A stretch of DNA of 64,000 nt, from positions 1,634,313-1,698,312 of the forward strand of contig NZ_MDKB01000002.1 in NCBI RefSeq assembly GCF_001715295.1, written 5' to 3'. A program made the translations under genes and the position numbers. Origin of the DNA: Streptomyces griseus (GTDB taxonomy: Bacteria; Actinomycetota; Actinomycetes; Streptomycetales; Streptomycetaceae). The stretch's first letter is position 1; each line of letters starts with the position of its first letter. The notes under the pieces are model-generated. The model ran no database searches. It was not told the DNA's origin and saw only the letters and a program-made list of their open reading frames with translations. Positions 33,865-43,184 of this stretch are shown one piece after another.

Positions 33865-35307
33865 TCACTGCTGCGCGGCCCACCACCGCTTGAGGGCGGC
33901 GACGGCCGCGTCACGTTCCATCGGCCCGTGCTCCAGCCGGAGCTCCAGCAAGTAGGAGTACGCCTGACCGATCACCGGTCCGGGGCCGACTCCCAGAATC
34001 TCCATGATCTCGTTGCCGTCGAGGTCCGGACGGATGGAGTCCAGCTCCTCCTGTTCCTGCAGTTGCGCGATGCGCTCCTCCAGGCCGTCGTACGTCCGCG
34101 AGAGGGCGTTCGCCTTGCGCTTGTTCCGCGTCGTGCAGTCCGAGCGTGTGAGCTTGTGGAGCCGTTCCAGGAGGGGCCCCGCATCCCGTACGTACCGGCG
34201 GACCGCGGAATCGGTCCACTCCCCGTCGCCGTAGCCGTGGAAGCGCAGGTGAAGCTCCACCAGCTTCGCCACGTCCTTGACCATGTCGTTGGAGTACTTG
34301 AGCTCGGTCATCCGCTTCCTGGCCATCTTGGCGCCGACCACTTCGTGGTGGTGGAACGAGACCCGGCCGTCCTTCTCGAATCGCCGCGTCCTCGGCTTCC
34401 CGATGTCGTGGAGCAGGGCGGCGAGGCGCAGGACGAGATCGGGGCCGTTCTCCTCGAGGTCGATGGCCTGCTCCAGCACGGTCAGTGAGTGCTCGTAGAC
34501 GTCCTTGTGACGGTGATGCTCGTCACTCTCCAGTCGCAGCGCGGGGAGCTCGGGGAGCACCCGGTCGGCGAGGCCCGTGTCGACGAGGAGACCGAGCCCC
34601 TTACGTGGGTGCCCGGAGAGGAGCAGCTTGTTCAGCTCCTCCCGGACCCGTTCGGCCGACACGATCTCGATCCGGCCGGCCATGTCCGTCATCGCCGTGA
34701 TGACGTCCGGGGCGACCTCGAAATCGAGCTGAGCGGCGAAGCGGGCGGCGCGCAGCATCCGCAGCGGGTCGTCGGAGAAGGAGTCCTCGGCCGTGCCCGG
34801 CGTACGGAGCACACGCTCCGCGAGATCCTCGAGCCCACCGTGGGGGTCGATGAACTCCTTCCGAGGCAGGGCTACGGCCATGGCGTTGACGGTGAAGTCA
34901 CGCCGCACGAGGTCTTCCTCGATCGAATCACCGTAGGAGACCTCCGGCTTGCGGGAGGTCCTGTCGTAGGCCTCCGACCGGTAGGTCGTGACCTCGATCT
35001 GGTAGCCGTCCTTCTGCGATCCGACCGTGCCGAACGCGATCCCGACCTCCCAGACGGAGTCGGCCCACGGCCGGACGATCTTGAGTACGTCTTCGGGCCG
35101 GGCGTCCGTGGTGAAGTCCAGATCGTTCCCGAGCCTGCCGAGCAACGCGTCACGGACCGACCCCCCGACCAGAGCGAGGCCGAATCCCGCCTGCTCGAAG
35201 CGGCGGGCGAGGTCGTCGGCGACGGGGGACACCCGCAGCAGTTCACTTACTGCGCGCTGCTGCACCTGACTCAGTGCACTGGCGTTGTCTTCGTTGGCGT
35301 TCGGCAC
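33865..35307 (-). CDS. cca: CCA tRNA nucleotidyltransferase (PcnB/PcnA-type)
   Basis: A 480-residue class II nucleotidyltransferase. The head domain shows LVGGSVRDALLGRLGNDLDF (about residues 40-60) with the catalytic GS...DxD pattern; the RRDFTVNAMAV motif follows, and an HD domain (LAALLHDIGKPRTRRF) and the C-terminal tail domain complete it. Such proteins are often labelled poly(A) polymerase, but the Streptomyces homologue at this locus was shown to act as the CCA-adding enzyme, as I recall. The GTG at 35307 (VPNANEDNASALS) is chosen from the conserved start; no clear ribosome binding site is seen. It is divergent from the DUF6049 gene. Confidence 0.93.
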   Translation of the reverse strand: MPNANEDNASALSQVQQRAVSELLRVSPVADDLARRFEQAGFGLALVGGSVRDALLGRLGNDLDFTTDARPEDVLKIVRPWADSVWEVGIAFGTVGSQKDGYQIEVTTYRSEAYDRTSRKPEVSYGDSIEEDLVRRDFTVNAMAVALPRKEFIDPHGGLEDLAERVLRTPGTAEDSFSDDPLRMLRAARFAAQLDFEVAPDVITAMTDMAGRIEIVSAERVREELNKLLLSGHPRKGLGLLVDTGLADRVLPELPALRLESDEHHRHKDVYEHSLTVLEQAIDLEENGPDLVLRLAALLHDIGKPRTRRFEKDGRVSFHHHEVVGAKMARKRMTELKYSNDMVKDVAKLVELHLRFHGYGDGEWTDSAVRRYVRDAGPLLERLHKLTRSDCTTRNKRKANALSRTYDGLEERIAQLQEQEELDSIRPDLDGNEIMEILGVGPGPVIGQAYSYLLELRLEHGPMERDAAVAALKRWWAAQQ

Positions 35308-35487
35308 AACAGAAAAGGGTACGTGCCCCGACCGGCCCGGGCGTCCTCGTTTCTCCGGGCCCTGCGAGACTCTCCCGATCATGTGGCACGGTCCCCGGCA
35401 CTCAGCCGTCGGGCACATCGTTACCATGCGTGGACGCAGAGACCGGCAAGACCGGTACCAGCTGACGACGACGAGGGACGGATACGC

Positions 35488-37785
35488 GTGGCCGAGGCGG
35501 CAGACTCTCAGGGGATGAATCCCTCCCCTGCCCGCCGGTGGCTCCGGCGCACAGCCTCCTTGATCGTCGGAGTGCCGCTGATCGCCGGCCTCCTGGCCGG
35601 CCCGGCGGCGCCGTCGGCCCAGGCCGGCGTCACGGCCGAGGCACCGACCGGATCACGCACCGTCGATGTGTCCCTGGACACCCTCGCGCCGAGCGCACCG
35701 GTCGAGGGCGACACGCTCACCGTGTCCGGCACCCTGACCAACAAGGGCAGGAAAACGATCACGGACGCCGAGGTGGACCTGCGCGTCGGGCCGCGGCTCT
35801 CCGGCAGGTCCGCGATCGACGAGGCCGCGCGGCGGACCGGGTACCTGCCCGGCAGCGATCCGGCGAAGCTCGGCGGCCCGTACACGGTGAAGATCGCCGA
35901 GCTCGCGTCCGGCATAAGCCAGGACTTCACGCTCTCCGTCCCGGTGGAGAAGCTGGGCCTGGACGACGCGGGCGTCTATCAGCTCGGTGTCTCCCTCACG
36001 GGCCACACCTCCGACAGCGTCTACGACCAGGTGCTGGGTATCCGGCGGACCTTCCTTCCCTGGCAGCCGGAGGACGCGGAGCGCAAGACCGGCCTGACCT
36101 TCCTCTGGCCACTGATCGCGTCGGCGCACGTCACGGCGGAGACGGGGTCCGACGAACAGCAGACTCCTGTCTTCGCCGACGACGAACTCGCCCTCGATCT
36201 CGCCCCCGGGGGCCGGCTGGAGCAGATGGTCTCCCTGGGCCGTCAGCTCCCCGTCACCTGGGTGATCGACCCGGATCTGCTGGCAGCGGCCGACGCCATG
36301 ACGAAGAACTACCGGGTGAGGGTCGGCGACACCACCGTCGCGGGCACCAATCAGGCCATCGCCAAGCAGTGGCTCACCTCGCTCGAAGCCGCGGTCAAGG
36401 ACGGCACGGTGGTGGCCCTGCCGTTCGCGGATCCGGACCTCGCCTCCATCGCTCACCGCGGCAAGAACGTGACGGGCACGCTCAGTCATCTGCAGACGGC
36501 GACCGAGGCTGCGGGAGTCACCGTGGAGACGGTTCTCCATGTGAAGCCGTCCACCGACTTCGCCTGGCCCGTGAACGGTGCCATCGACCCTTCCATCGTC
36601 GACGTGGCCACATCGGCCGGCGCCCACAAGGTGATCGCCCGCAGCGACAGCCTCGAGGAGACCGGTGACCTTCCCTACACGCCGACGGCAGCCCGTCCCA
36701 TCGGTGGGGGCACCACCGCGGTGGTCTCCGACCACCGTCTCTCCACCGCGTTCGAGGGCGACCTGTCCAAGGCGGGGAAGGCGACGCTGGCCGTCCAGAA
36801 GTTCCTCGCTCACACGCTGACACTGACCGAACAGGCACCGGATCGCGAGCGCAGCATCGTCGTAGCGCCGCAGCGGACGCCCACGGCCGCCCAGGCACAG
36901 GCCATGGCCCGCGCTGTGCAGGCGTTGACCGACGAGCACTGGACGCAGCCTCTCGACCTCGTCGCCGCAGCGGGGAAGAAGCCCGACGCACAGGCCACGA
37001 CGAAGGTGCCGAGGGCCTCCCGGTACCCGAAGAAGCTCCGCAGCCAGGAGCTGCCCACCCAGGCCTTCCAGGACATCAGGACGACACAGGACTCGCTCAA
37101 CAGCTTCCAGGTCATCCTCACCCAGCCCGACCGCGTGGTCACGCCGTTCGGCAACGCGATCAACCGCTCGATGTCGACGTCCTGGCGCGGCAGTGCCCTG
37201 GAAGCCCAGCGCTACCGTGATGCCGTCCGTATCTATCTGCGGAGCCTCACCAACGAGGTGCAGCTCATCGCGAAGTCCGACGTCACCCTGTCCGGACGCA
37301 GTGCGACGATCCCCGTGACCGTGCAGAACAAGCTGGTGCAGGGTGTCGACCACCTCGTGCTCCGCCTGACGTCGGGCAACGCCACCCGGCTCAACCTGAA
37401 CGACGGCGGAGCCGTGGCCGAGCAGCCGGTCCGGATCGCCGGCGGTCACAGCCAGTCGGTGAAGTTCGACGCCTCGGCCAACGCCAACGGACAGGCTCAG
37501 GTCACCGCCCGCCTCTTCACGCCGGACGGAACGCCGTACGGCGAGGAGATGACCTTCACCGTGAAGGTCTCGGAAGTCACACCCACGGTGCTTCTGGTGA
37601 TCGCCGGAGGCCTGCTGCTGCTGGTCCTCGCCGGTATCAGGATGTACACCCACCGCAAGCGCACCGCGGCGGCGGGCCTGGCGGAGAACGACGGCGGTGA
37701 ACCCGAGCAGCCGAGTGACCCGGCGCCGGACACCGGTCCGGAAAGCGGGAAGCCGTCGGGCCCGGGTGAGAAAGTGGACCGTTGA
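35488..37785 (+). CDS. DUF6049 family secreted and membrane-anchored protein
   Basis: A 765-residue protein of the actinobacterial family that sits next to murJ (Rv3909-like). It has a signal peptide (RRWLRRTASLIVGVPLIAGL to about AQAG, residues 15-47), a large extracytoplasmic part, a C-terminal membrane span (TPTVLLVIAGGLLLLVLAGI, near residue 700) and a short acidic cytoplasmic tail. The GTG at 35488 with GAGGGACGG upstream is preferred; the ATG at 35515 has only G residues directly against it. Function is unknown; its constant pairing with MurJ suggests a role in cell-wall precursor handling at the membrane. Confidence 0.88.
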   Translation: MAEAADSQGMNPSPARRWLRRTASLIVGVPLIAGLLAGPAAPSAQAGVTAEAPTGSRTVDVSLDTLAPSAPVEGDTLTVSGTLTNKGRKTITDAEVDLRVGPRLSGRSAIDEAARRTGYLPGSDPAKLGGPYTVKIAELASGISQDFTLSVPVEKLGLDDAGVYQLGVSLTGHTSDSVYDQVLGIRRTFLPWQPEDAERKTGLTFLWPLIASAHVTAETGSDEQQTPVFADDELALDLAPGGRLEQMVSLGRQLPVTWVIDPDLLAAADAMTKNYRVRVGDTTVAGTNQAIAKQWLTSLEAAVKDGTVVALPFADPDLASIAHRGKNVTGTLSHLQTATEAAGVTVETVLHVKPSTDFAWPVNGAIDPSIVDVATSAGAHKVIARSDSLEETGDLPYTPTAARPIGGGTTAVVSDHRLSTAFEGDLSKAGKATLAVQKFLAHTLTLTEQAPDRERSIVVAPQRTPTAAQAQAMARAVQALTDEHWTQPLDLVAAAGKKPDAQATTKVPRASRYPKKLRSQELPTQAFQDIRTTQDSLNSFQVILTQPDRVVTPFGNAINRSMSTSWRGSALEAQRYRDAVRIYLRSLTNEVQLIAKSDVTLSGRSATIPVTVQNKLVQGVDHLVLRLTSGNATRLNLNDGGAVAEQPVRIAGGHSQSVKFDASANANGQAQVTARLFTPDGTPYGEEMTFTVKVSEVTPTVLLVIAGGLLLLVLAGIRMYTHRKRTAAAGLAENDGGEPEQPSDPAPDTGPESGKPSGPGEKVDR

Positions 37786-37834
37786 GCGATGTCTGTCGTG
37801 GCCGGTCGGCCGGGGACAATGAGGTGGGGTTTCG

Positions 37835-39994
37835 ATGAACGCGCCGTACGACGGTGACCGCGGCCAGGGCGCGGGCGGAGCTGGGTCTTCCGGCGGTCCG
37901 CCGGCACCACCCGGATCCGGGCAGGACGGGGTGACGCCCGACCCGTACCTCCAGCACGCCTACGACCACGATCCGTACCGTGCGCAGGACCTCGCCGCGC
38001 AGGACCCGGTGGCCGAGGCCCTCTACGACCGCGCCTCCCACCCCCCGCCGCCCCCCGGCACGTATCAGGAGCCCCCGGCGCTCTACCAGCAGCCTCCCGC
38101 GGGCCAGTACGCCCCCGACCCCCGCATCTGGGCCCAGACGCCGCCACCGGAGCCCGCAGGTCCCTCACGGCACCTTCCGTACGGGGACAACCCGGCGACC
38201 ACCCAGTACGTCGGTGTGGACGACCTGGTCACCCAGGCCGCCGCGGACGGTGAGCAGCCCGACGCCTTCGCCCACCTCTTCCGTGACCAGGAAGGGTCGG
38301 GGCGCCCTCCGGCACCGCCGGCCGAGCCGGAGGCAGCTCCGGCACCCGTACCGCCGAAGTCCGGTGGCCGTGCCGCGGGAATACTGAAGTCGAGCGCCCT
38401 GATGGCGGCAGGGACCCTCGTGTCCCGGCTCACGGGCTTCATCCGCAGCCTGGTGATCACCGCGGCGCTGGGTGCGGCACTGCTCGGTGACAGCTTCACC
38501 ATCGCGTACACCCTGCCCACCATGATCTACATCCTCACCGTGGGCGGCGGGCTCAACTCGGTCTTCGTCCCCCAGCTCGTCCGCTCCATGAAGGACGACG
38601 CGGACGGCGGCGAGGCGTTCGCCAACCGTCTGCTGACACTGGTCATGGTCGCGCTCGGTGCGATCGTGGCCCTGGCGGTCTTCGCCGCCCCCCTGCTCAT
38701 CCGCATGATGTCCTTGCCGATCGCGAACGATCCGGCTGCCAACAGCGTCGCCGTCACGTTCGCCCGCTTCTGCCTGCCGACCATCTTCTTCATGGGCATC
38801 CATGTGGTGATGGGCCAGATCCTCAACGCCCGCGGAAAGTTCGGCGCGATGATGTGGACGCCGGTCCTCAACAACATCGTCATGATCTTCACGTTCGGCA
38901 TGTTCATCTGGGTCTACGGCACCTCGGCCGAATCCCGGATGGGCGTCGAGACGATCCCGCCGGAGGGCGTCCGCCTCCTCGGCATCGGCACGCTGCTCGG
39001 TCTGGCCGTCCAGGCCCTGGCGATGATCCCGTACCTCCGCGAAACCGGCTTCCGCTTCCGTCCGCGCTTCGACTGGAAGGGCCACGGGCTCGGCAAGACG
39101 GTCAAGCTCGCCAAGTGGACGGTCCTGTTCGTCCTGGCCAACCAGGCAGGTGTGCTGGTCGTCACCCAGCTCGCCACCTCGGCGGGCAAGCTCGCGGACA
39201 AGGACGGCTCCGGCTTCCTCGCCTACTCCAACGCCCAGCTGATCTGGGGGATGCCGCAGGCGATCATCACCGTCTCCGTCATGGCCGCGCTGCTGCCGCG
39301 TATCTCCCGCGCGGCCCACGACAACGACCCAGGAGCCGTCCGCGACGACATCTCGCAGGGACTGCGCAACTCCGCCGTCGCGATCGTGCCCGTCGCCTTC
39401 ACGTTCCTGGCGCTCGGCCTGCCGATGTGCACCCTGCTCTACGCGTCGAGCGGCACGGAGGCCGCCCGGTCCATGGGCTTCATCCTGATGGCGTTCGGCC
39501 TGGGCCTCATCCCGTACTCCGTGCAGTACGTCGTGCTGCGCGGTTTCTACGCGTACGAGGACACCCGCACCCCCTTCTACAACACGGTCATCGTCGCCGC
39601 CGTCAACGCCGCCGCGTCCGCACTCTGCTACGTGGTCCTCCCCGCTCAGTGGGCGGTCGTCGGAATGGCCGCCTCCTACGGGCTGGCCTACGCGGTCGGC
39701 GTGGGGATCGCCTGGCGGCGCCTGCGCAACCGGCTGGGGGGCGACCTCGACGGCGCCCGGGTGGTGCGCACCTACGCCCGCCTCTGCCTGGCCGCGATCC
39801 CCGCGGCACTCCTGGGCGGAGCCGTGGGCTTCGCTCTTCTCGAGACGCTGGGGGAGGGGGCCGGCGGGTCGGTGGTCGCCCTCGTCTGCGGCAGTGTGGT
39901 CCTGCTCGGCGTCTTCTTCGTCGCCGCCCGGAAGATGCGGATCGAGGAGCTCAACAGCATGGTCGGCATGGTCCGGGGGCGGCTCGGCCGCTGA
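37835..39994 (+). CDS. murJ: Lipid II flippase MurJ (MviN)
   Basis: A 719-residue member of the MOP superfamily that moves lipid II across the membrane. A long Pro/Gln/Asp-rich cytoplasmic extension (about residues 1-185, with many tyrosines and PPPPGTY-type stretches) comes before about 14 membrane spans starting at ILKSSALMAAGTLVSRLTGF. The MurJ landmark with Arg in LVSRLTGFIRSLVI, and the Ser/Asp region LGDSFTIAYTLPTMIYILT, are present. The protein lacks the C-terminal pseudokinase domain found in mycobacterial MviN; that domain is encoded separately by the next gene. It is 49 bp downstream of the DUF6049 gene. Confidence 0.96.
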   Translation: MNAPYDGDRGQGAGGAGSSGGPPAPPGSGQDGVTPDPYLQHAYDHDPYRAQDLAAQDPVAEALYDRASHPPPPPGTYQEPPALYQQPPAGQYAPDPRIWAQTPPPEPAGPSRHLPYGDNPATTQYVGVDDLVTQAAADGEQPDAFAHLFRDQEGSGRPPAPPAEPEAAPAPVPPKSGGRAAGILKSSALMAAGTLVSRLTGFIRSLVITAALGAALLGDSFTIAYTLPTMIYILTVGGGLNSVFVPQLVRSMKDDADGGEAFANRLLTLVMVALGAIVALAVFAAPLLIRMMSLPIANDPAANSVAVTFARFCLPTIFFMGIHVVMGQILNARGKFGAMMWTPVLNNIVMIFTFGMFIWVYGTSAESRMGVETIPPEGVRLLGIGTLLGLAVQALAMIPYLRETGFRFRPRFDWKGHGLGKTVKLAKWTVLFVLANQAGVLVVTQLATSAGKLADKDGSGFLAYSNAQLIWGMPQAIITVSVMAALLPRISRAAHDNDPGAVRDDISQGLRNSAVAIVPVAFTFLALGLPMCTLLYASSGTEAARSMGFILMAFGLGLIPYSVQYVVLRGFYAYEDTRTPFYNTVIVAAVNAAASALCYVVLPAQWAVVGMAASYGLAYAVGVGIAWRRLRNRLGGDLDGARVVRTYARLCLAAIPAALLGGAVGFALLETLGEGAGGSVVALVCGSVVLLGVFFVAARKMRIEELNSMVGMVRGRLGR

Positions 39995-40147
39995 CGGCCA
40001 CACGTGGGGAGGTCGTGAAGGGGGCACCGGGCCGCACAACCATCGCTGGGCACCGCGTGTCGTGCATAGCGCGGGAGTGTGGGCACAATTGACGTGACTG
40101 TGCAGAGCTGGCTGGTTCGCGCAACGGATGGGGAGGCAGGAACGACG

Positions 40148-41857
40148 GTGGCGGAACGTAGCACGGCTGCTGTGGATGTGGCCGACAACGACGGCGACAA
40201 ACCGTCGGCCGCCAAGGCGGACGAGGCGACGCCCGAAGGGACGTCCCAGGACTCCGAGGGCGCGAGCCCGGAGAGCCCGGGCGGCGGACCGGCGGGTGCG
40301 GGCCCCGTACCGGCGACCCCCGATCTGCACAGTGGTCACAAACTGGCCGGACGCTACCGCCTCGAGGAGTGCGTCACCCGTTTGGACGGATTCAGCAGCT
40401 GGCGTGCCGTCGACGAGAAGCTGCGGCGGGCGGTGGGCGTCCACCTGCTGACCGCCGACCACCCGCGTGCCCGCTCGGTGCTCGCGGCCGCCCGCTCCTC
40501 CGCGCTTCTGGGGGACCCACGCTTCGTGCAGGTCCTGGACGCCGTCGAGGAGAACGACCTCGTCTACGTCGTCCACGAGTGGCTCCCCGACGCCACGGAG
40601 CTCACCGCCCTGCTCGCGGCCGGGCCGCTGGAGGCCCACGACGCGTACCAGCTGGTGAGCCAGGTCTCCCAGGCCATGGCCGCCGCACACCGGGAAGGCC
40701 TCGCGCACCTGCGGCTCACTCCCGGCGCCGTGCTGCGCAGCTCGACCGGGCAGTACCGGATCCGCGGCCTCGCCGTGAACGCCGCACTGCGGGGCATCAC
40801 CGCGGACCAGCCACTGCGTACGGACACCGAGGCCATCGGCGCGCTCCTCTACGCGGCCCTGACCCGGCGCTGGCCCTACGAGAGCGACGCCTACGGCCTG
40901 GCCGGGCTGCCCAAGGACCTGGGACTGATTCCCCCGGACCAGGTGCGGGCGGGCGTCCACCGAGGCCTCTCGGAGCTCGCCATGCGGGCACTCGTCAACG
41001 ACGGCGCCACCGCTTCACGCCAGGAACAGCCCTGCACCACGCCGGACGAGCTGGCGAAGGCGGTCGCCGCCATGCCGCGCATCCTGCCTCCTGAGCCCGT
41101 CTTCACCGCACCGCCCGAATACCAGCGCACGACGTACCAGCAGGGCACCTACGGGCGCCCCTCGGTACGCCCCACCTCGGCCACCCAGCCGGTCGTCACG
41201 GCTCCCCCGCCCCCTCTCCAGAGCCGCACGGGCAAGGCGCTCAAGTGGGCCGTGTCCGCGCTGCTCATCGCCGCTCTGGGCCTCGGAAGCTGGCAGCTGG
41301 CAGAGACCGTGCTCAACCGGGACAACGATTCCGGGGAGCCGGCGCCGACACAGACCACGGAGGAAGGGGCCGACGACAAGGTGCCGGCCGCCCTCAAGGA
41401 CCTCCGCATCGTCGACGCGGAGGAATTCACCCCCAGCGGTTCGGGAATTCAGCAGCAGGATGTCCCGAACACCATCGACGGCAAGCCTGACACCGCTTGG
41501 GTCACTCCCCGGTACGTGGGGTACGCCAACTTCGGCAACCTCGCGAACCGCAAGCAGGGCAGCGGCATAATCGTCGACCTCGGCAGCGCACAGGACGTCT
41601 CCGGCATCGACATCAAGATGTACCGCAGCCAGCAGAAGGCCGAAGTGCTGGCAGCAGACGCGAACGCCTCCCAGCCCACGTCACTGTCCGACTTCCCTCA
41701 TCGCCTCACGAACCTGGAGACGACGGGAAGCACCCTGCACAAGACCCTCACCGAGCCGGTCCGGACCCGCTACATCCTGGTCCGCATCGCGGAGTTGCCC
41801 CCGGACGGCTCATCAGGCTTCCGGGGCGGCATCTCGGAGATCTCGGTCCTCGGATGA
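40148..41857 (+). CDS. Membrane pseudokinase with extracytoplasmic C-terminal domain
   Basis: A 569-residue protein from the GTG at 40148 (VAERSTAAVDVADND), which has GGAGGCAGGA upstream; a GTG at 40079 is an alternative. A disordered acidic N-terminus (1-62) is followed by a protein-kinase-like domain (about 66-320) with key residues missing: the VAIK lysine position reads VGVHL (97-101), the HRD loop reads HLRL (187-190) and DFG reads RGL (206-208). A Pro-rich linker, one membrane span (about 366-388) and a beta-rich C-terminal domain (about 415-569), resembling a discoidin/galactose-binding fold, follow. In mycobacteria the equivalent pseudokinase is fused to MurJ and binds FhaA; here it is a separate gene directly after murJ. 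Confidence 0.88.
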   Translation: MAERSTAAVDVADNDGDKPSAAKADEATPEGTSQDSEGASPESPGGGPAGAGPVPATPDLHSGHKLAGRYRLEECVTRLDGFSSWRAVDEKLRRAVGVHLLTADHPRARSVLAAARSSALLGDPRFVQVLDAVEENDLVYVVHEWLPDATELTALLAAGPLEAHDAYQLVSQVSQAMAAAHREGLAHLRLTPGAVLRSSTGQYRIRGLAVNAALRGITADQPLRTDTEAIGALLYAALTRRWPYESDAYGLAGLPKDLGLIPPDQVRAGVHRGLSELAMRALVNDGATASRQEQPCTTPDELAKAVAAMPRILPPEPVFTAPPEYQRTTYQQGTYGRPSVRPTSATQPVVTAPPPPLQSRTGKALKWAVSALLIAALGLGSWQLAETVLNRDNDSGEPAPTQTTEEGADDKVPAALKDLRIVDAEEFTPSGSGIQQQDVPNTIDGKPDTAWVTPRYVGYANFGNLANRKQGSGIIVDLGSAQDVSGIDIKMYRSQQKAEVLAADANASQPTSLSDFPHRLTNLETTGSTLHKTLTEPVRTRYILVRIAELPPDGSSGFRGGISEISVLG

Positions 41858-41861
41858 GCGA

Positions 41862-41894
41862 ACGGGCCGGCGAGGAACCATCTCGCCGGCCCGT
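41862..41894 (+). terminator. Terminator after the pseudokinase gene
   Basis: A perfect 13-bp stem (41862-41874 and 41882-41894) with a 7-nt loop begins 5 bp after the stop codon. It separates the DUF6049-murJ-pseudokinase unit from sigM. Confidence 0.85.
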
Positions 41895-42488
41895 CTGCGT
41901 GCCGCCGCCTGCGTGATCCCGCCCCGTCTCGCCGCGGTGTCACGGCAGTGGGAGAACCAGCCGCAGTGGCCCGCGACGCTCTCCGGGCCGAACGCGCCCC
42001 TGCGCCCGCCCAACTGCAGTCACATGCCTTTCACTTGGGTTGCGACAGGGCCGGCGTACCGGCTGTGGAGACCGTTGCCGGCCGCCTGGGTGCCACCGTC
42101 CACACTGAGGGAGACCGCACTTGAGGCGTGACGGCGTGGTGGTGTCCGGGGACAGCCACGGCGCAGTCGTCACACCGCCCGCCTACGGATCGAAGCTCGT
42201 TCCCCCGATCCAGCTCCGAGTCCTCACGCCGCTGCCCTTTCCGTACCTCCTCCAACGCCTCCCACACCGGAAGGCGTTGCACCTGAGATACTCATGGCCG
42301 CAGCCCTCTGCACGCTAGGCTTCTCCATCTCTATGCTCTCCTCGGTCGCACCGTGACGGACAGGCCGGCACACCGAGCAGGTCGGCCCGTCCGCGATCCC
42401 CTGCGTACGGGCGGACTGTTCGCAGCGAGATCGAGCAAGAGTGCTGGCGATCGCAGGCAGCCAGGGCCCAGAAGTAGGGAGGGGGACC
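41895..42488. other. 594-bp gap upstream of sigM
   Basis: No convincing gene is visible; open frames on both strands give Arg/Pro-rich products. It should contain the sigM-rsmA promoter(s). I could not pick out a clear ECF-type promoter by eye. Confidence 0.45.
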
Positions 42489-43184
42489 GTGCATCAATCC
42501 GACCCACCCAGCGACCAGGATCTCCTGGCTCAGCACGTCGCAGGCGAACCGGACGCCTTCGGTGAGCTCGTGAGGCGGCATCGAGACCGCCTCTGGGCAG
42601 TCGCGATCCGCACTCTCGGCGACCGCGAGGAAGCCGCCGACGCAGTGCAGGACGCCCTCGTGTCCGCCTTTCGCGCGGCCCACACCTTCCGTGGCCAGTC
42701 AGCCGTCACCACCTGGCTGCACCGCATCACCGTCAACGCCTGCCTGGACCGGGCCCGTAAGGCAGCCTCACGCAGAACCTCGCCCGTCGACGACGCCGAG
42801 CGGCTCGAGCAGCTTCTGGAGCCGCACGAGTCCGCCGCGGCTCCCGCCGAGCGGCAGGATCTGCACCGTGAACTCTTGGCGGCGTTGGCCACCCTTCCCG
42901 CCGAGCAGCGAGCAGCACTGATCCTCGTGGACATGCAGGCCTACCCCGTCGCGGAGGCCGCCCGCATTCTCGACGTACCGACCGGCACGGTGAAGAGCCG
43001 CTGCGCCCGCGGCCGGGCAAAGCTGCTTCCGCTGCTCACCCATCTACGGGACACAGGTGACAGCGCGAGCGGCATCATGGAAAGGAACCGGACGCACGGG
43101 ACATCCGTCCCACCGGCGTCAGGACCAAGGGATGCAGGCACAAGCGATCCTGCTGGTGTACAGGGTGGAGGTGGGCTCGCATGA
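42489..43184 (+). CDS. sigM: ECF sigma factor SigM
   Basis: A 231-residue extracytoplasmic-function sigma factor. Region 2 is at about residues 20-92 (FGELVRRHRDRLWAVAIRTL, DREEAADAVQDALVSAFRAA, TWLHRITVNACLDRAR) and region 4 at about 125-180 (LATLPAEQRAALILVDMQAY, EAARILDVPTGTVKSRCARG). The GTG at 42489 has GGGAGGGGG just upstream. A Gly/Ser/Thr-rich tail of about 45 residues follows region 4. The sigM-rsmA-trxB-trxA order is the same as in mycobacteria. It overlaps rsmA by 4 bp (ATGA), so the two are translationally coupled. Confidence 0.93.
   Translation: MHQSDPPSDQDLLAQHVAGEPDAFGELVRRHRDRLWAVAIRTLGDREEAADAVQDALVSAFRAAHTFRGQSAVTTWLHRITVNACLDRARKAASRRTSPVDDAERLEQLLEPHESAAAPAERQDLHRELLAALATLPAEQRAALILVDMQAYPVAEAARILDVPTGTVKSRCARGRAKLLPLLTHLRDTGDSASGIMERNRTHGTSVPPASGPRDAGTSDPAGVQGGGGLA

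Noticed and set aside
33865..35307. Calling this gene poly(A) polymerase
   Set aside because: The class II nucleotidyltransferase with HD domain fits both names, but the Streptomyces homologue at this place is known as the CCA-adding enzyme.
38165..40960. A 931-codon open frame on the minus strand opposite murJ and the pseudokinase gene
   Set aside because: It spans two real genes and the gap between them, and the product is a low-complexity His/Gln/Arg/Gly mix with no recognisable domain.
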